Source of the DNA: Gaeumannomyces sp. JS-464
Lineage: Eukaryota; Ascomycota; Sordariomycetes; Magnaporthales; Magnaporthaceae
DNA length: 64,000 nucleotides
Direction: 5' to 3'
Assembly: GCA_002197995.1 (NCBI GenBank)
Contig: NGZR01000001.1
Coordinates: forward strand, 15,085,501-15,149,500
Below are positions 44,749 through 54,721 of this stretch, in pieces. Both the position numbers and the translations under genes were made by a program. The notes beneath the pieces are model-generated. The model made no database searches. It saw nothing but the letters and a program-made list of their open reading frames with translations, and was not told the origin of the DNA. Every line of letters starts with the position of its first letter. Within the stretch, counting starts at the first letter, position 1.

Positions 44749-44788
<40 letters not shown>

Positions 44789-46621
44789 TAATGTGTTGAT
44801 TGGTACCCAAGAACTGGCGGTATCGGGGAATCGAAGATGCGCCCAGTTAATCATCCAACCTGGCGCGCAGACTTGAGCTTAAAGATGTCTGGTCGTGCTG
44901 GTATGTGGCTGTTTGGCGATGGTAGTTTGCTGGTTGAGGCCCGACCCGGCCCAAAATCCGGGCGGAGGCAGGGGCCAATGTGATGCGAAATAGCCGATTG
45001 ATGTATGGCCCAAGGAGTTGAACCAGTGAATGCAGGTCCGTGAAGAGGGCAAAGATACCCTCCTCGTGCCGCAAAATGAGGACAACGAGCGGGCGGCTAC
45101 GGGGCGCGGTCAGGCTGCGCTGAGTGCAGGCCTTCGCGTCCAGCGGGACACTGCCCCTCTCGGCACTCTGGATCCATTGGCGGAGAGGCGAGGGGGGGCG
45201 CCGGGTTCCGTCAGATGGGGGCATGCCGCCTTACGCGGTGTAACGGGCTTACCACGTAGTTTTATATATCTGCTGCTGTTGAATATTAAACATGCACGGC
45301 GCATCATCTGGGGCCAAAGTTGGGGGCTGGCTCGCCTAATCCAGCCAAGACATTGATCACCGATCCTTCGCTTGGCAAAAGGCTCCAATCTCAACGCGAC
45401 GCGTGCTTGCCAACCACCCCCACATGCGTCCGAGCGTTGACGTGAAGCCGTTTGGCCTTCATTCCAATATCATTCAATGGTATAAACGTGGAATTGGTGG
45501 ATAGATATTACCAGCGAAAACTAGAATGAAATATGAAAAATGATATGCCATTGACTTTTCTTGTTGTGCTGTCGCATACTCATGAGAAGTTCTATCCTTT
45601 GTGACCACATAGCCATAATATCTGTACACAACTTGACATCTACCTCCTGAACGCAAAGGAGACAGACAAGACCCAACCGTTGATACTTGTTAACCCAGCG
45701 TCCCAAGGAGGGTCTTAACCAACTATTAGCGTAGGTTGTTTAACCAGATGCGTGATGTGATACGGGGGCGCTTCCCACATAGCGGAGAGCAGGTTAGCCA
45801 CAATGAGTGCATCCAGCCGGAATGGCTCCAACGCAGCAACGAAAGCAGTTATATGGCCAATGCATGCGCATCGCATCTCCCATACGACAGCTCTCCGTCA
45901 AACAACGACCTCTCCATCTCACAAAACAGCTCCAACCCTGCCATATTACACCAGCAATAGATGTTGCTAGTCCCTGACGAGCTACCTGGGGTGGCCTGGG
46001 CATCTCACATCCTCGCGTACCCCAGCCCGTGTACATGCGTTGAGATTAAAGGACAAAATGGATCTGAGAACTCTGATGGGGTCCTTAAGGACGACGACAC
46101 AGATACAGACGATAAAGGATAACATGCCAGATTTGCTGGCGGCCTACGACACCGGTGTCCGCAAAAGAAATTCCTAAATAACATAGCCGGGCTCATATCC
46201 AGCGTTAAAGGAGGCAAGCGTGTCATCAGAGGGAGTGTGAGAGAGAGAGAGGACGAAGTTGAGGTTGACCTGGCCGGAAATGATGGCCTCACGCTGAGGA
46301 CAAGCAGTAGCTTGACATGCTCGCACGATTCTTGTCTTCAGCAGACGGGAGCAGCGACCATCTCACTGAAGAGCGACACACTCTTGTCAACCGCACAACT
46401 GCGTACAGCGCGCGCCGCATCTCTATCTTGGCTTATGGGCTGCAAAGCTCGTCAGCGACTTCAGGTTCGCGTTGTTAATATTGATGGAAAGTCCATCAGT
46501 CATAGGCACGTCTCGTCTTTTCGGTCGCTGCTAGTCTCGTGACAATCTCATCAAAGTACGCCGCCAGGCTTGGAGTAACACATATACGACTAAATGGACA
46601 GCCCTCACCACGGGAAATGAT
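44634..46621. other. Intergenic with a poly-A tract
   Basis: DUF6536 promoter at left, including the long A run at 44750-44786. Frames at 44847-46542 lack domains. Nothing else seen. Confidence 0.55.
44750..44786. repeat. Poly-A tract
   Basis: An uninterrupted run of about 37 A on the plus strand. It could be the scar of a retroposed transcript, but no target-site repeats or nearby reverse-transcriptase coding were seen, so it is only listed as a homopolymer. Confidence 0.9.
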
Positions 46622-47599
46622 ATGCAGCTGAGGCGGAGCATGGTTAAGATTGCGGTGATCGCCATCCACCAGTCTTCCGACGCCGCCATCCCCGTCATCA
46701 ACGGCCTTATCCCTTTCATCACTAACCTCATCATGGTGCTGAGATGGCTATGTCTGCTGGCAAGGCCCGTCACCAACCTCAAGATACTGCGGCAGGTGGC
46801 GCAACTGCTGCCCAACTTCCGCGCGGTCAAGTTCATCACCCTCACCTCACCGGACCGGATCCAGCTTCTCCCTGGGCAGATACCTCCCGCGATAGCCGAG
46901 GCCTGGAAGCTTCTGGGCCTTCTCGGGCACCCCAAGGGGGGGGGGGGGGGCTACTATATTAAAAGCTCCGGGGCAAGGACCCCTAATTTCACAAAGATAA
47001 CACCCGAGCACCCACCCACCCACGGCGAGATCCAACTGGTGAGGCGCTACAAGCGAAGGCTGGCCCTGGCTTCTACTCTGGTCTGTTTCGGGTGCAGCAA
47101 GAAGGCACGCTTCCTCTGTGCGTCCTTTTTGGACGTATCTCCCCTGAATATTGGCCTACGGGGACGACATGGGAATACCATCCGCTATGGGAGTTTCCGG
47201 ATGCACACCCGCAACCGCGCGAGGGCAACTGAAAGGACTACTGAGAATCGCCAGGAGCCGCACAAGGCTCATCCTGGACTCGGGAGATGCGCCGATGCCC
47301 ATCCCGGTCTACCAATCCTCGGCAGCCTCTTGTCAGGGCTGAACCCCACGGTCGGCCGGCCTGCAGGGGATCTGGTGCAGGGACCCGCGGGGGCTCTGCG
47401 TCGTGTGCCAGCAGTCCCCAGCGCGGCGGTGTACGGGTTGCTTCTCGAGCTGGTGCTGCGGCGGGCACTGTCAGACCGTTGGACCGGCCCGCTCGCCGGC
47501 TCCTCTGCCGTCGGCTCAGGTTTGCCCGCACGCGACCGTCGCCGGGCTGTAGGCGTGTATCTGGCTCCCGACAGACGATATAAGCCTCGGCTTGCTTAG
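46622..47599 (+). CDS. Hypothetical protein, possibly Cys-rich at the C-terminus
   Basis: An uncertain gene. From ATG 46622 an open frame of 325 codons gives a plausible first half: MVLRWLCLLARPVTNLKILR, LLPNFRAVKFITLTSPDRIQ, ITPEHPPTHGEIQLVRRYKR and RLALASTLVCFGCSKKARFL. Beyond about 47150 a neighbouring frame looks better (RLILDSGDAPMPIPVYQ) and, past one stop, contains a cysteine cluster GLCVVCQQSPARRCTGC, then WCCGGHCQT, ending at 47552. The CxxC..CxxC..C..HC spacing suggests a small zinc-binding domain. A 14-base G run (46937-46950) lies inside the frame and could hide an indel. No family recognised with confidence; F-box-like fungal proteins have a similar general look. Confidence 0.4.
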   Translation: MQLRRSMVKIAVIAIHQSSDAAIPVINGLIPFITNLIMVLRWLCLLARPVTNLKILRQVAQLLPNFRAVKFITLTSPDRIQLLPGQIPPAIAEAWKLLGLLGHPKGGGGGYYIKSSGARTPNFTKITPEHPPTHGEIQLVRRYKRRLALASTLVCFGCSKKARFLCASFLDVSPLNIGLRGRHGNTIRYGSFRMHTRNRARATERTTENRQEPHKAHPGLGRCADAHPGLPILGSLLSGLNPTVGRPAGDLVQGPAGALRRVPAVPSAAVYGLLLELVLRRALSDRWTGPLAGSSAVGSGLPARDRRRAVGVYLAPDRRYKPRLA

Positions 47600-49719
47600 G
47601 CTCCATTTCCGGAGCCAGAGCAGCCGGACCTGAGAGAGGAGCTCGTGGCGGTCCGTCCCTGCTTCTAAGAGCTTTTGGGGAACGGTTGCGGGGTCTATTA
47701 CACCATCTATCTGGAGAGGAAAGATCGCCGAATTGAAGAGCTGATTCGAGCTATGACCGTTTCTGGGGAATCTACTGGTTGTTAGCGAAGGCAGCATGTA
47801 AGTGGACGTTGAAATGGCCGAAGTCGTGCGCGGGTATTGCTACGACTTGATGGGCCATCATTTTGAGGGCTCGACCAGAGGAAGATCTCCCGCAGGATAG
47901 TGCTAGCCGAGGCTACGCCTGGAGATCTGGGAGCCCGGCGTCGGGCTCAACCGCGACGGGACGCCGAGAGGCGTTCGCTAGGCCGCTAGAGACCAAGACG
48001 CGGCGCGAATTCTCCCCTCGATTGGATGGGATTCCCAACCGGAGCCGGGTGAAGATTGCCGATGATTTCCCGTGGAAATGAGGGCGGAGGAGCGGACGAA
48101 GTGTGCTAAAAGAGGGACTGGCGGGCGGGAGAAGGGATCCGTGTCGATGGCTGGTCACAAGAGCAGGCCAGCGAGAGGGTGTACCCGCTGAGAGAAGGAA
48201 AACGAGGCAAAGGCAGGAGCGGCGCCTGTCCGCCTGCTGCAGCCAGAGCGAGAGTGACACCTCCGTGCGCAACCGGGGGGCAGGTCCTGGGTTGGCAAGG
48301 GCGACACGATCTGGTCCGGTCGGATTCGGGCAACCTGTCCCGACGATCTGGTGTAGGACGCGATCCCGAGTAAAATAGGCAACGCGCGACTGTGAGCTGG
48401 GAGTGGCCTGCCTCTGGGACCTCAATATAGCGTGAGGGCCCGCCTCTGCGCTTCCTGAGACAGCAGCACGGACGCCAGACATGGGAGGCTCCGTTCTTCG
48501 AGAAGGCGGTCAATTCGGGCGTGTGCTGCCGCTGACTCGCGGAGAAGAAGGACGAGTACGCTGGCCCGGGTGGGCCTCGGGATGCGGGCGGCAGCATGAA
48601 TACGCCGGCGGTCAGGGCTGCGAGCACACGGGGTTCACGCGCAACGGACGTGCTCTGTGCTATCGGGTTGGCTCCCAGGGCGTAGCGGCGGCGGGCGGCC
48701 TTCCTGCTGGAGGAGAGCTGTCAGTTCGGTCGATTCCACGCGTGGCGTGCAGTTCGGCCCGGCAACGAAAACGACTGCAACATGTCCTTTTCTTTCCTTT
48801 CTTGTCTTCTCTCCAGCCAAGTCCTAGCAGTCACGCTCTTGGCCGAGCAAAATCGGGAGCCACGACACGGCCCAGCGACGCAGACGGCGCGTGCGAGTAA
48901 TGCGAGGGACCTTTTTCCCGCCAATAACGGCGCGACTTTTGGGAACATGCTGGCCCTGATCGGGAGTGCGTGCCGTGCGGGCAAGTGAAGGCTCGCCCTT
49001 CCATCGTGACACCTACTCAGCTGTGGCTCGGTGCCGAGGAGACGGAGTTCCTGCACGGCCCAAGGTTAAGGTTAACCGAAACCTGAGACAAATCGAGAGT
49101 GGCGATCCTACCTGACACTTTTGCCAAATTGGGTGACGGTTTTATTCTTAGGAGCGGGTGCCGTCGCCAGTCTCGTCAGGGAATCCTGTGATTGGACACC
49201 GCCCCTGCGGTCCTGTTGGAGATCCGAGTCAAAATCTCCAAAAATGGCAGGTCTCCACCAAACTATCATGCGTTTTGGAGATTTCTGTCGCGGGAATCCT
49301 TGGCAGCCTCCAGGTACCGACCCGGTTCCTGTGGGGATGGAGGCCAACGCTTTGACGACATGCGGGCTTTTGACAAGCGAACCTGGGTGCACGGTCGAGA
49401 ATAGCATCAACCTCCGCGGGGGCGATCACGGCGTTCAGTCGAGTGTCTCTATCACCGCTGGTGGGGTTGGCGCTGTTGGCAGAGAGTCCAAAACGAAGAT
49501 AAATATCTGATCTCCTCGCCGTCAACTTGAGGGTTTTTTTTTCTTTCTCTCCTCATCCTCATCGGACACCCTTTCCTTTTTGTTTTTGCTTTTTTTTCCT
49601 ATTGTCTTTTTCCTTCTGTCTTCTCCTTTCGTCTTCTCCTATCAACCTCTCCTTTTGTCTTCCGCCTTTCCTCTTTTCCTTTTTCCAACCATTTTCCCAA
49701 CAAACCACCAACCGTCACG
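47600..49719. other. Intergenic, upstream of the repeat-protein gene
   Basis: No gene accepted. GC-rich frames on both strands at 47863-48900 conflict and have no domain. The last 200 bases (about 49530-49715) are strongly C/T-rich, as is common for leaders of highly expressed fungal genes, and lead into the ATG at 49720. Confidence 0.55.
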
Positions 49720-51212
49720 ATGCATTTCGCCACCAACGACGCTGTCAAGGCCCTCGTGGCCGCCCTCCTTCTTGGACAGGCGGTCGCGGTGCCCGTGGCC
49801 AACATTGACAACGGCCACGGCGCGGTCCTCGACGCTCGCAACCTCGAGCTGCTCGACGCCCGTGACCTCGGCATGCTCGAGGCTCGCGACCCAGGCGCCG
49901 CGGCGGCTTCGGCAGCGGTTTCGGCCTCGGCATGGATCTTTATAACGCCTTCAAGGGTAACAACAACCAAAAGCGCGACGTTGACGAGGCCCCAGAGTAC
50001 GATGAGGCTGCCGAGTACGAGGAGTCCGCCGAGGAGGCCCCCGAGCTCGAGGCTCGCGATATCGAGGCCCGCGACCCTAGGCGTCGTGGTGGTTTCGGCA
50101 GCGGTTTCGGCCTCGGCATGGATCTTTACAACGCCTTCAAGGGTAACAACAACCAGAAGCGCGACGTTGACGAGGCTGCCGACGAGGATGCTTCGGGCAT
50201 CGAGGCCCGCGACCTCGAAATGCTCATGGCTCGCGACCCCAGGCGCCGCGGCGGCTTCGGCAGCGGTTTTCGCGTCGGCATGGATCTTTACAACGCTTTC
50301 AAGGGCAACCAGGACAACAACAACCAGAAGCGCGACGTTGACGAGGCTGCCGACGAGGCCGCCGACGAGGATGCTTCGGGCATCGAGGCCCGCGACCTCG
50401 AAATGCTCATGGCTCGCGACCCCAGGCGCCGTGGTGGTTTCGGCAGCGGTTTCGGCCTCGGCATGGATCTTTACAACGCCTTCAAGGGTAACAACAACCA
50501 GAAGCGCGACCTTGACGAGGCCGCCGACGAGGATGCTTCGGCCATTGAGGCCCGCGATCTGGAGATGCTTATGGCCCGTGACCCCAGGCGCCGCGGCGGC
50601 TTCGGCAGCGGTTTCGGACTGGGCCTGGAGATTGTCGACCGCATCCGCAACAAGGACCAGAAGCGGGACCTCGACATGATCCTCCAGGCCCGCGATCTGG
50701 AGATGCTCATGGCTCGTGATCCCAGGCGCCGCGGCGGCTTCGGCAGCGGCTTTCGCGTCGGCATGGATCTTTACAACGCCTTCAAGGGTAACAACAACCA
50801 AAAGCGCGACGTTGACGAGGCCCCCGAGTACGAGGAGTCCGCCGAGGAGACCCCCGAGCTTGAGGCTCGCGATATCGAGGCCCGCGACCCTAGGCGCCGT
50901 GGTGGTTTCGGCAGCGGTTTCGGCCTCGGCATGGATCTTTACAACGCCTTCAAGGGTAACAACAACCAAAAGCGCGACGTTGACGAGGCCCCCGAGTACG
51001 AGGAGTCCGCCGAGGAGGCCCCCGAGCTCGAGGCTCGCGATATCGAGGCCCGCGACCCTAGGCGCCGTGGTGGTTTCGGCAGCGGTTTCGGCCTCGGCAT
51101 GGATCTTTACAATGCCTTCAAGGGTAACAACAACCAAAAGCGCGACGTTGACGAGGCTGCCGAGTACGATGAGGCTGCCGAGTACGATGAGGCTGCCGAG
51201 GAGGCCTACTAA
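49720..51212 (+). CDS. Kex2-processed secreted repeat protein (KEP), one frame break
   Basis: Precursor of repeated secreted peptides. From ATG 49720: a signal peptide (KALVAALLLGQAVAVPVA), then a pro-region with repeated L-x-AR-D sites (LDARNLELLDARDLGMLEAR). Eight units follow. Each has RRR, a Gly-rich peptide GGFGSGFGLGMDLYNAF ending in NNNQ, KR, an acidic linker (DVDEAPEYEESAEE or DVDEAADEDAS) and EARDIEARDP or EARDLEMLMARDP. Kex2 cutting after RRR and KR would release peptides of about 23 residues. Unit 5 differs (LGLEIVDRIRNKDQ) and units 3 and 6 have FRVG. The last unit ends in EYDEAAEEAY. In unit 1 one C is missing (49890-49892, CCC where other copies have CCCC or CCCT), so the signal peptide is out of frame with the repeats; corrected length is about 497 residues. 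The peptide's role is unknown: a signal, an effector or a cyclised product are all possible. No UstYa-like gene is nearby. Confidence 0.82.
49890..51200 (+). repeat. Eight tandem coding repeats
   Basis: Direct repeats of about 140-190 bp, each holding a GGTTTCGGCAGCGG-type core at roughly 49908, 50090, 50248, 50438, 50597, 50738, 50907 and 51074. Copies are nearly identical at DNA level over ATGGATCTTTACAACGCCTT. Length differs only in the acidic linker, which varies by whole codons, and in unit 5. This points to recent expansion or gene conversion under coding constraint. Confidence 0.9.
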
Positions 51213-52023
51213 GCGGGTCGGCCACGACACCCACCACCTGTTGGGATTTGTTTGGATAACGTTGCTTGGCTGGGCCCTTCTTTGCTTGTGCAAAGGGTAG
51301 CTGTTGTAACAAACGGATAAGAGAGGATTGTTTGCATAGCGAAGGGATTGCATTGACTGGCGGAGTTCGATCGGTTTTTTTTTTGCTCTTGTTTTTTTGG
51401 GGCTTGGGACGTCTTTGCTGGCTCCCTTCCAAGCGAAGGTATTATGCATAGCGAGCATTTGTCAATCATTAGGTAGCTCGTAATATCTTCGTTTACCCAA
51501 AGCCCACAGCTCCCTTCTCCCCTGTGATTCCCGGCAGTGCCAGGGCCGGCGACGGCGATCGAACGGAAGACCGGACTGCCTGTTCGTCTACCCCTCTCGG
51601 ACATCCGATGGCTTTGCTCCATGCCCCGGGCGGGCCGTTGCTGCCCGAGCCTGCACATAAGCGGCAAGTGACGGGCGCGCCAATAGCTCGTGTGCTTTAC
51701 GCAGGTTTAGTACCTTCCTGTTACACCCCTCAATCTAAGCTTGTGTGAGTACTGTGCGAGGAAGGCCTGTGTCCACGTCGCTAGCCGCTGGCTGGATGAT
51801 GCGCGTTCGGCCGTAAACGAAAGTCAGTCCGCCCCCTCGATAAGACTGCAACTTACCCCGCGCCTGTTCTTGGCTGGCCCTCAGGGTTTGGTCTCCTCCC
51901 TTGACATCCTCGACGTTCGCGTCTCCAAGCAAACGAGGAGAACATACTGGCATCCATCGCCATCCGAAGTCGCAGGATATAGCATCGTGCCATCTCTCCC
52001 TTACCCATAACCGACCGCGAAAA
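51213..52023. other. Intergenic
   Basis: 3' flank of the repeat protein (T-rich block near 51375-51400) and promoter of the cupin gene. No gene seen. Confidence 0.6.
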
Positions 52024-52623
52024 ATGGACAGCCGGCCGCCGACCGAAAACCAGCTCGCAAAGGACCTCCCGGGCCCGACGACATACCTGACGGGCCACGA
52101 CGCCTCGGGCAGGGCCGTGGTGCACTCGCGGCGGCCGGTCAAGTGGACGTCGTACGACTCGGGCAACGTCGCCATGTCGGTCGCCTACACGACGTCGCAG
52201 TTCCCGCCGGACCTCAACGGCGACGCCGACGTGGCCGCGCACGACGCGACCCTGGGGCCTGACGGCACGTCGACGCACGGCCTGGTGCGGGCGTCGGGCA
52301 CCGTGCTGCGCTTCGTCGACTTCGCGCCGGGCGTCAGCTGCATGATGCACCGGACCCAGAGCCTCGACTACGGCGTCGTGCTCGAGGGCGAGGTCGAGTC
52401 GGTCCTGGACTCGGGCGAGGTCACGCGCATGGGTAGGGGCGACGTCATGGTCCAGCGCGCCACCATGCACGCGTGGCGGAACCCGAGCCAGACCGAGTGG
52501 GCGAGGATGATCTTTTGCCTGCAGGACTGCGAGCCGCTCGTCGTTGCCGGGCAGCGGATGAGGGAGGACCTGGGCGTGGGCATGGGCGACGCGCTGCCGG
52601 CGAGCGGGAACGATGTCGAGTAG
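52024..52623 (+). CDS. Cupin-domain protein
   Basis: An intact, intronless 199-residue protein with a single C-terminal cupin_2 barrel. Motif 1 is GVSCMMHRTQSLDYGVVLEG and includes His and Glu positions that may bind metal; motif 2 is GDVMVQRATMHAWRNPS, with His as the likely further ligand. The N-terminal 90 residues include DLPGPTTYLTGHDASGRAVV and SVAYTTSQFPPDL, typical of fungal small cupins. Many relatives sit in secondary-metabolite clusters as decarboxylases or cyclase-like enzymes, but no polyketide or peptide synthase is present here, so a housekeeping or stand-alone role is as likely. The start at 52024 follows AAAATGG and is the only good ATG. Confidence 0.88.
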   Translation: MDSRPPTENQLAKDLPGPTTYLTGHDASGRAVVHSRRPVKWTSYDSGNVAMSVAYTTSQFPPDLNGDADVAAHDATLGPDGTSTHGLVRASGTVLRFVDFAPGVSCMMHRTQSLDYGVVLEGEVESVLDSGEVTRMGRGDVMVQRATMHAWRNPSQTEWARMIFCLQDCEPLVVAGQRMREDLGVGMGDALPASGNDVE

Positions 52624-53766
52624 GGGAGGGGTTTTGACTCCATGTCGAAAAGAGGCGCTGGTTGCGCGCACTTGTCGGGTTCATGTTGCCAGGAGACATT
52701 TTCGTAACCGCCAAGAACGTCGCCACGGCGGCCTCCACCAACAGTATGCCGGTACCTAGCAATGCTTTATCAATCTCGCGATGGCGGACGTGGGGGATCC
52801 TCCGACCCACCTTCCGTCTCGAGCTCTTCTACGGCAAGAATTACCGAAATCATCGCTTTTCAAAAAGTTGAGATCTTGATGGCACGCGTGGGGTGGAGCC
52901 TCCGTTTTCAGGGGCTACTGCGGTTTGCTTGGCGGTGCAGGCGAAGGAGAATCACCCACCAAAGAATTCCAGGCAAGCTTCCCTAAGCTTGTCATGGCGC
53001 TGCCCAATCTGGAGGTTTCACTGGCAGCCCCTGCGCACATCAACTCCTGACGGGTCTTGAAGCGACCCGCGCTCCTCCATCTCGACCCCGTGCTTCCCCA
53101 AACCCCAGCTCGGCGCGGCTATTTTCTCCATGGCTCCGTCATGCAGTTCGTCCGGCCAAGAATCTTTGTGCACTTGGCGTGTGCCAAGTAGGCCGGAGTG
53201 GTCTGCTCTGTGGATCTGGCGGTTACGGTTGCCTCCGAAGCTCGTTGATCCAGGCCCTAGAAACGCAGTGTCGCGTGCTTCTTGCTCATAAACGTCTTTT
53301 TACATGCCGTAGCGCCATCAGAGCCCCTTTTTCGCTGTCCGCCTGCGCCTGCGACTAAACAGAAGAGATATTTACAAGTTTAGGCTTCTTTCGCATCCCA
53401 CTCCGACGGGCGGCTATGCCACCCTTGACCGGACGTTCGAGTCCATGATACGTATCCGCGTGTAACTGCCTTTTGGAACAAACAAGAGGCAGCATTGGCG
53501 ATTATGTATTCGCGGGCGCCTATATAAGGCGAGGGCACCTGTGACTCTCTGGGAAGAACAAGGCCTTCTTCGAGACCACCCCGCTCCGACTCTTCGATCT
53601 CCTTCTGCCGGCGCGCATTCACGCTTTCCTCCATTGATCCTACGGCTAGTCCGTCTCCGTTCTCTCCTGGTCTTCGCCTTTCCCTTGCATTCTTCTATTT
53701 AGCGACGCTGGCCCAGCCGCGGAAGTGCGCGCTCCTTGTTGTGTCTAATTCGAGAAGCAAGCAAAG
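52624..53766. other. Intergenic
   Basis: Cupin 3' flank and promoter of the secreted protein. TATATAAG near 53520 lies about 240 bases upstream of the ATG and may be a TATA box. No gene accepted. Confidence 0.6.
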
Positions 53767-54721
53767 ATGCGTCTCCTCCCTCACATCCTGTTGCTGGCTG
53801 CCCAGCTCTCTGCCATCCTGGCCCTCCCCGCTCCGGTCTCGGGTGTTGCCGATAACCAGTCTGTGGCCCGAAGCATCGACATTGGGGCCGCCGAAGCCGC
53901 CAAGACACCCGCCCAAGATGCTGGGAAAGAAGCTAGCAAGGAGGCCGGCAAGGAGCAGGAGAAGGGAAAGGAAAAGGGAAAGGGGGACGAGGTCGAGATG
54001 AAGGGCCAGTTCGGGGCAGCCCTCGCGCTGGGCGGCGGCAACGTTAAAACTGACGTGGTATTCCCTCCAGGGGTAAGTCCGCTTGCCAAAAGGGGACGAA
54101 GAAAAGTCGAATGGTAGGAAACTCTGCTTACCTGTTTCTCCTTCCCACTTTGCAGAAGAACGGCGTCTTTGAGGTCGAGTTCAAAAACGCCCAGGGCCGC
54201 ACGCTTACGGTAACCGAGAACAAGACGCCCGCGGCGCCTCCGGCCGGCTTCGTCGCCCTCGAGCCTGTGTCGTACAAGGTGCAGCTGGCCGAGGGCGCCA
54301 GCAACCTCACGCTGCAGCAGATCGACTACATCCGGAACACCAATAGTTCGTATTCTCCCCGTACCCTGGCTGGCCGTGGAAACCAGTCAGCAAGGCACTC
54401 TGTGTGTAACGGCCACTAACATGTCGTCGCAAAACAGGCAGCATGGACATCCGCACCGGAAAGATCGGCCGCCTGTGCACCGAGCTCAACGTCTTCGTCA
54501 TCGATGCCGCCGTCGGCGAGCTCGAGTTCGAAGAGGAGGAGAACGAGCTCAAGCTGGTCGTCAAGAACATGAATGCCGAGTGGGGTGTCTTCCTGCCCCA
54601 GGCCGCCGGCGCTGGCGCTGGCACTGGGGCCAGGCTTGGTGCGGGATCGGGCGCCGGTGCCGGGCAGGCCATGCTTGACCAGATCTTGAAGTTGCTTGAT
54701 GGCCTGGGTAAGCGCAACTAG
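53767..54721 (+). CDS. Secreted protein with K/E-rich and Gly-rich segments
   Basis: Three exons: 53767-54072, 54156-54345 and 54438-54721, with GTAAGT..CAG and GTTCGT..CAG introns. The reading is intact at 259 residues. A signal peptide (MRLLPHILLLAAQLSAILAL) is followed by a pro-like stretch, then a charged region of Lys/Glu/Gly (EASKEAGKEQEKGKEKGKG). The middle is beta-rich: VFEVEFKNAQGRTLTVTENK, PVSYKVQLAEGASNLTLQQI, IGRLCTELNVFVIDAAVGEL and LKLVVKNMNAEWGVFLP. One sequon (NLT) is present. The C-terminus is Gly/Ala-rich and ends LDQILKLLDGLGKRN, with KR two residues from the end. No family recognised. It could be a cell-wall or effector-like protein. Its place close to the repeat precursor at 49720 may be coincidence. 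Confidence 0.8.

Noticed and set aside
44750..44786. Poly-A tail of a retroposon
   Set aside because: No reverse-transcriptase remnants or flanking target-site duplication; treated as a simple homopolymer.
48481..48900. 139-codon plus-strand frame starting MGGSVLREGG
   Set aside because: No signal peptide, domain or splice context; opposing frames are equally long.
49599..51458. 619-codon minus-strand frame, rich in Val/Leu/Glu repeats
   Set aside because: It is the exact antisense of the repeat-protein gene; its repeats mirror the coding repeats, and the signal peptide and Kex2 sites exist only on the plus strand.
49720..54721. A dikaritin-type RiPP cluster
   Set aside because: Only the precursor-like gene is present. 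The cupin and the secreted orphan are not known tailoring enzymes of that pathway, and no DUF3328 protein, tyrosinase or methyltransferase is visible.
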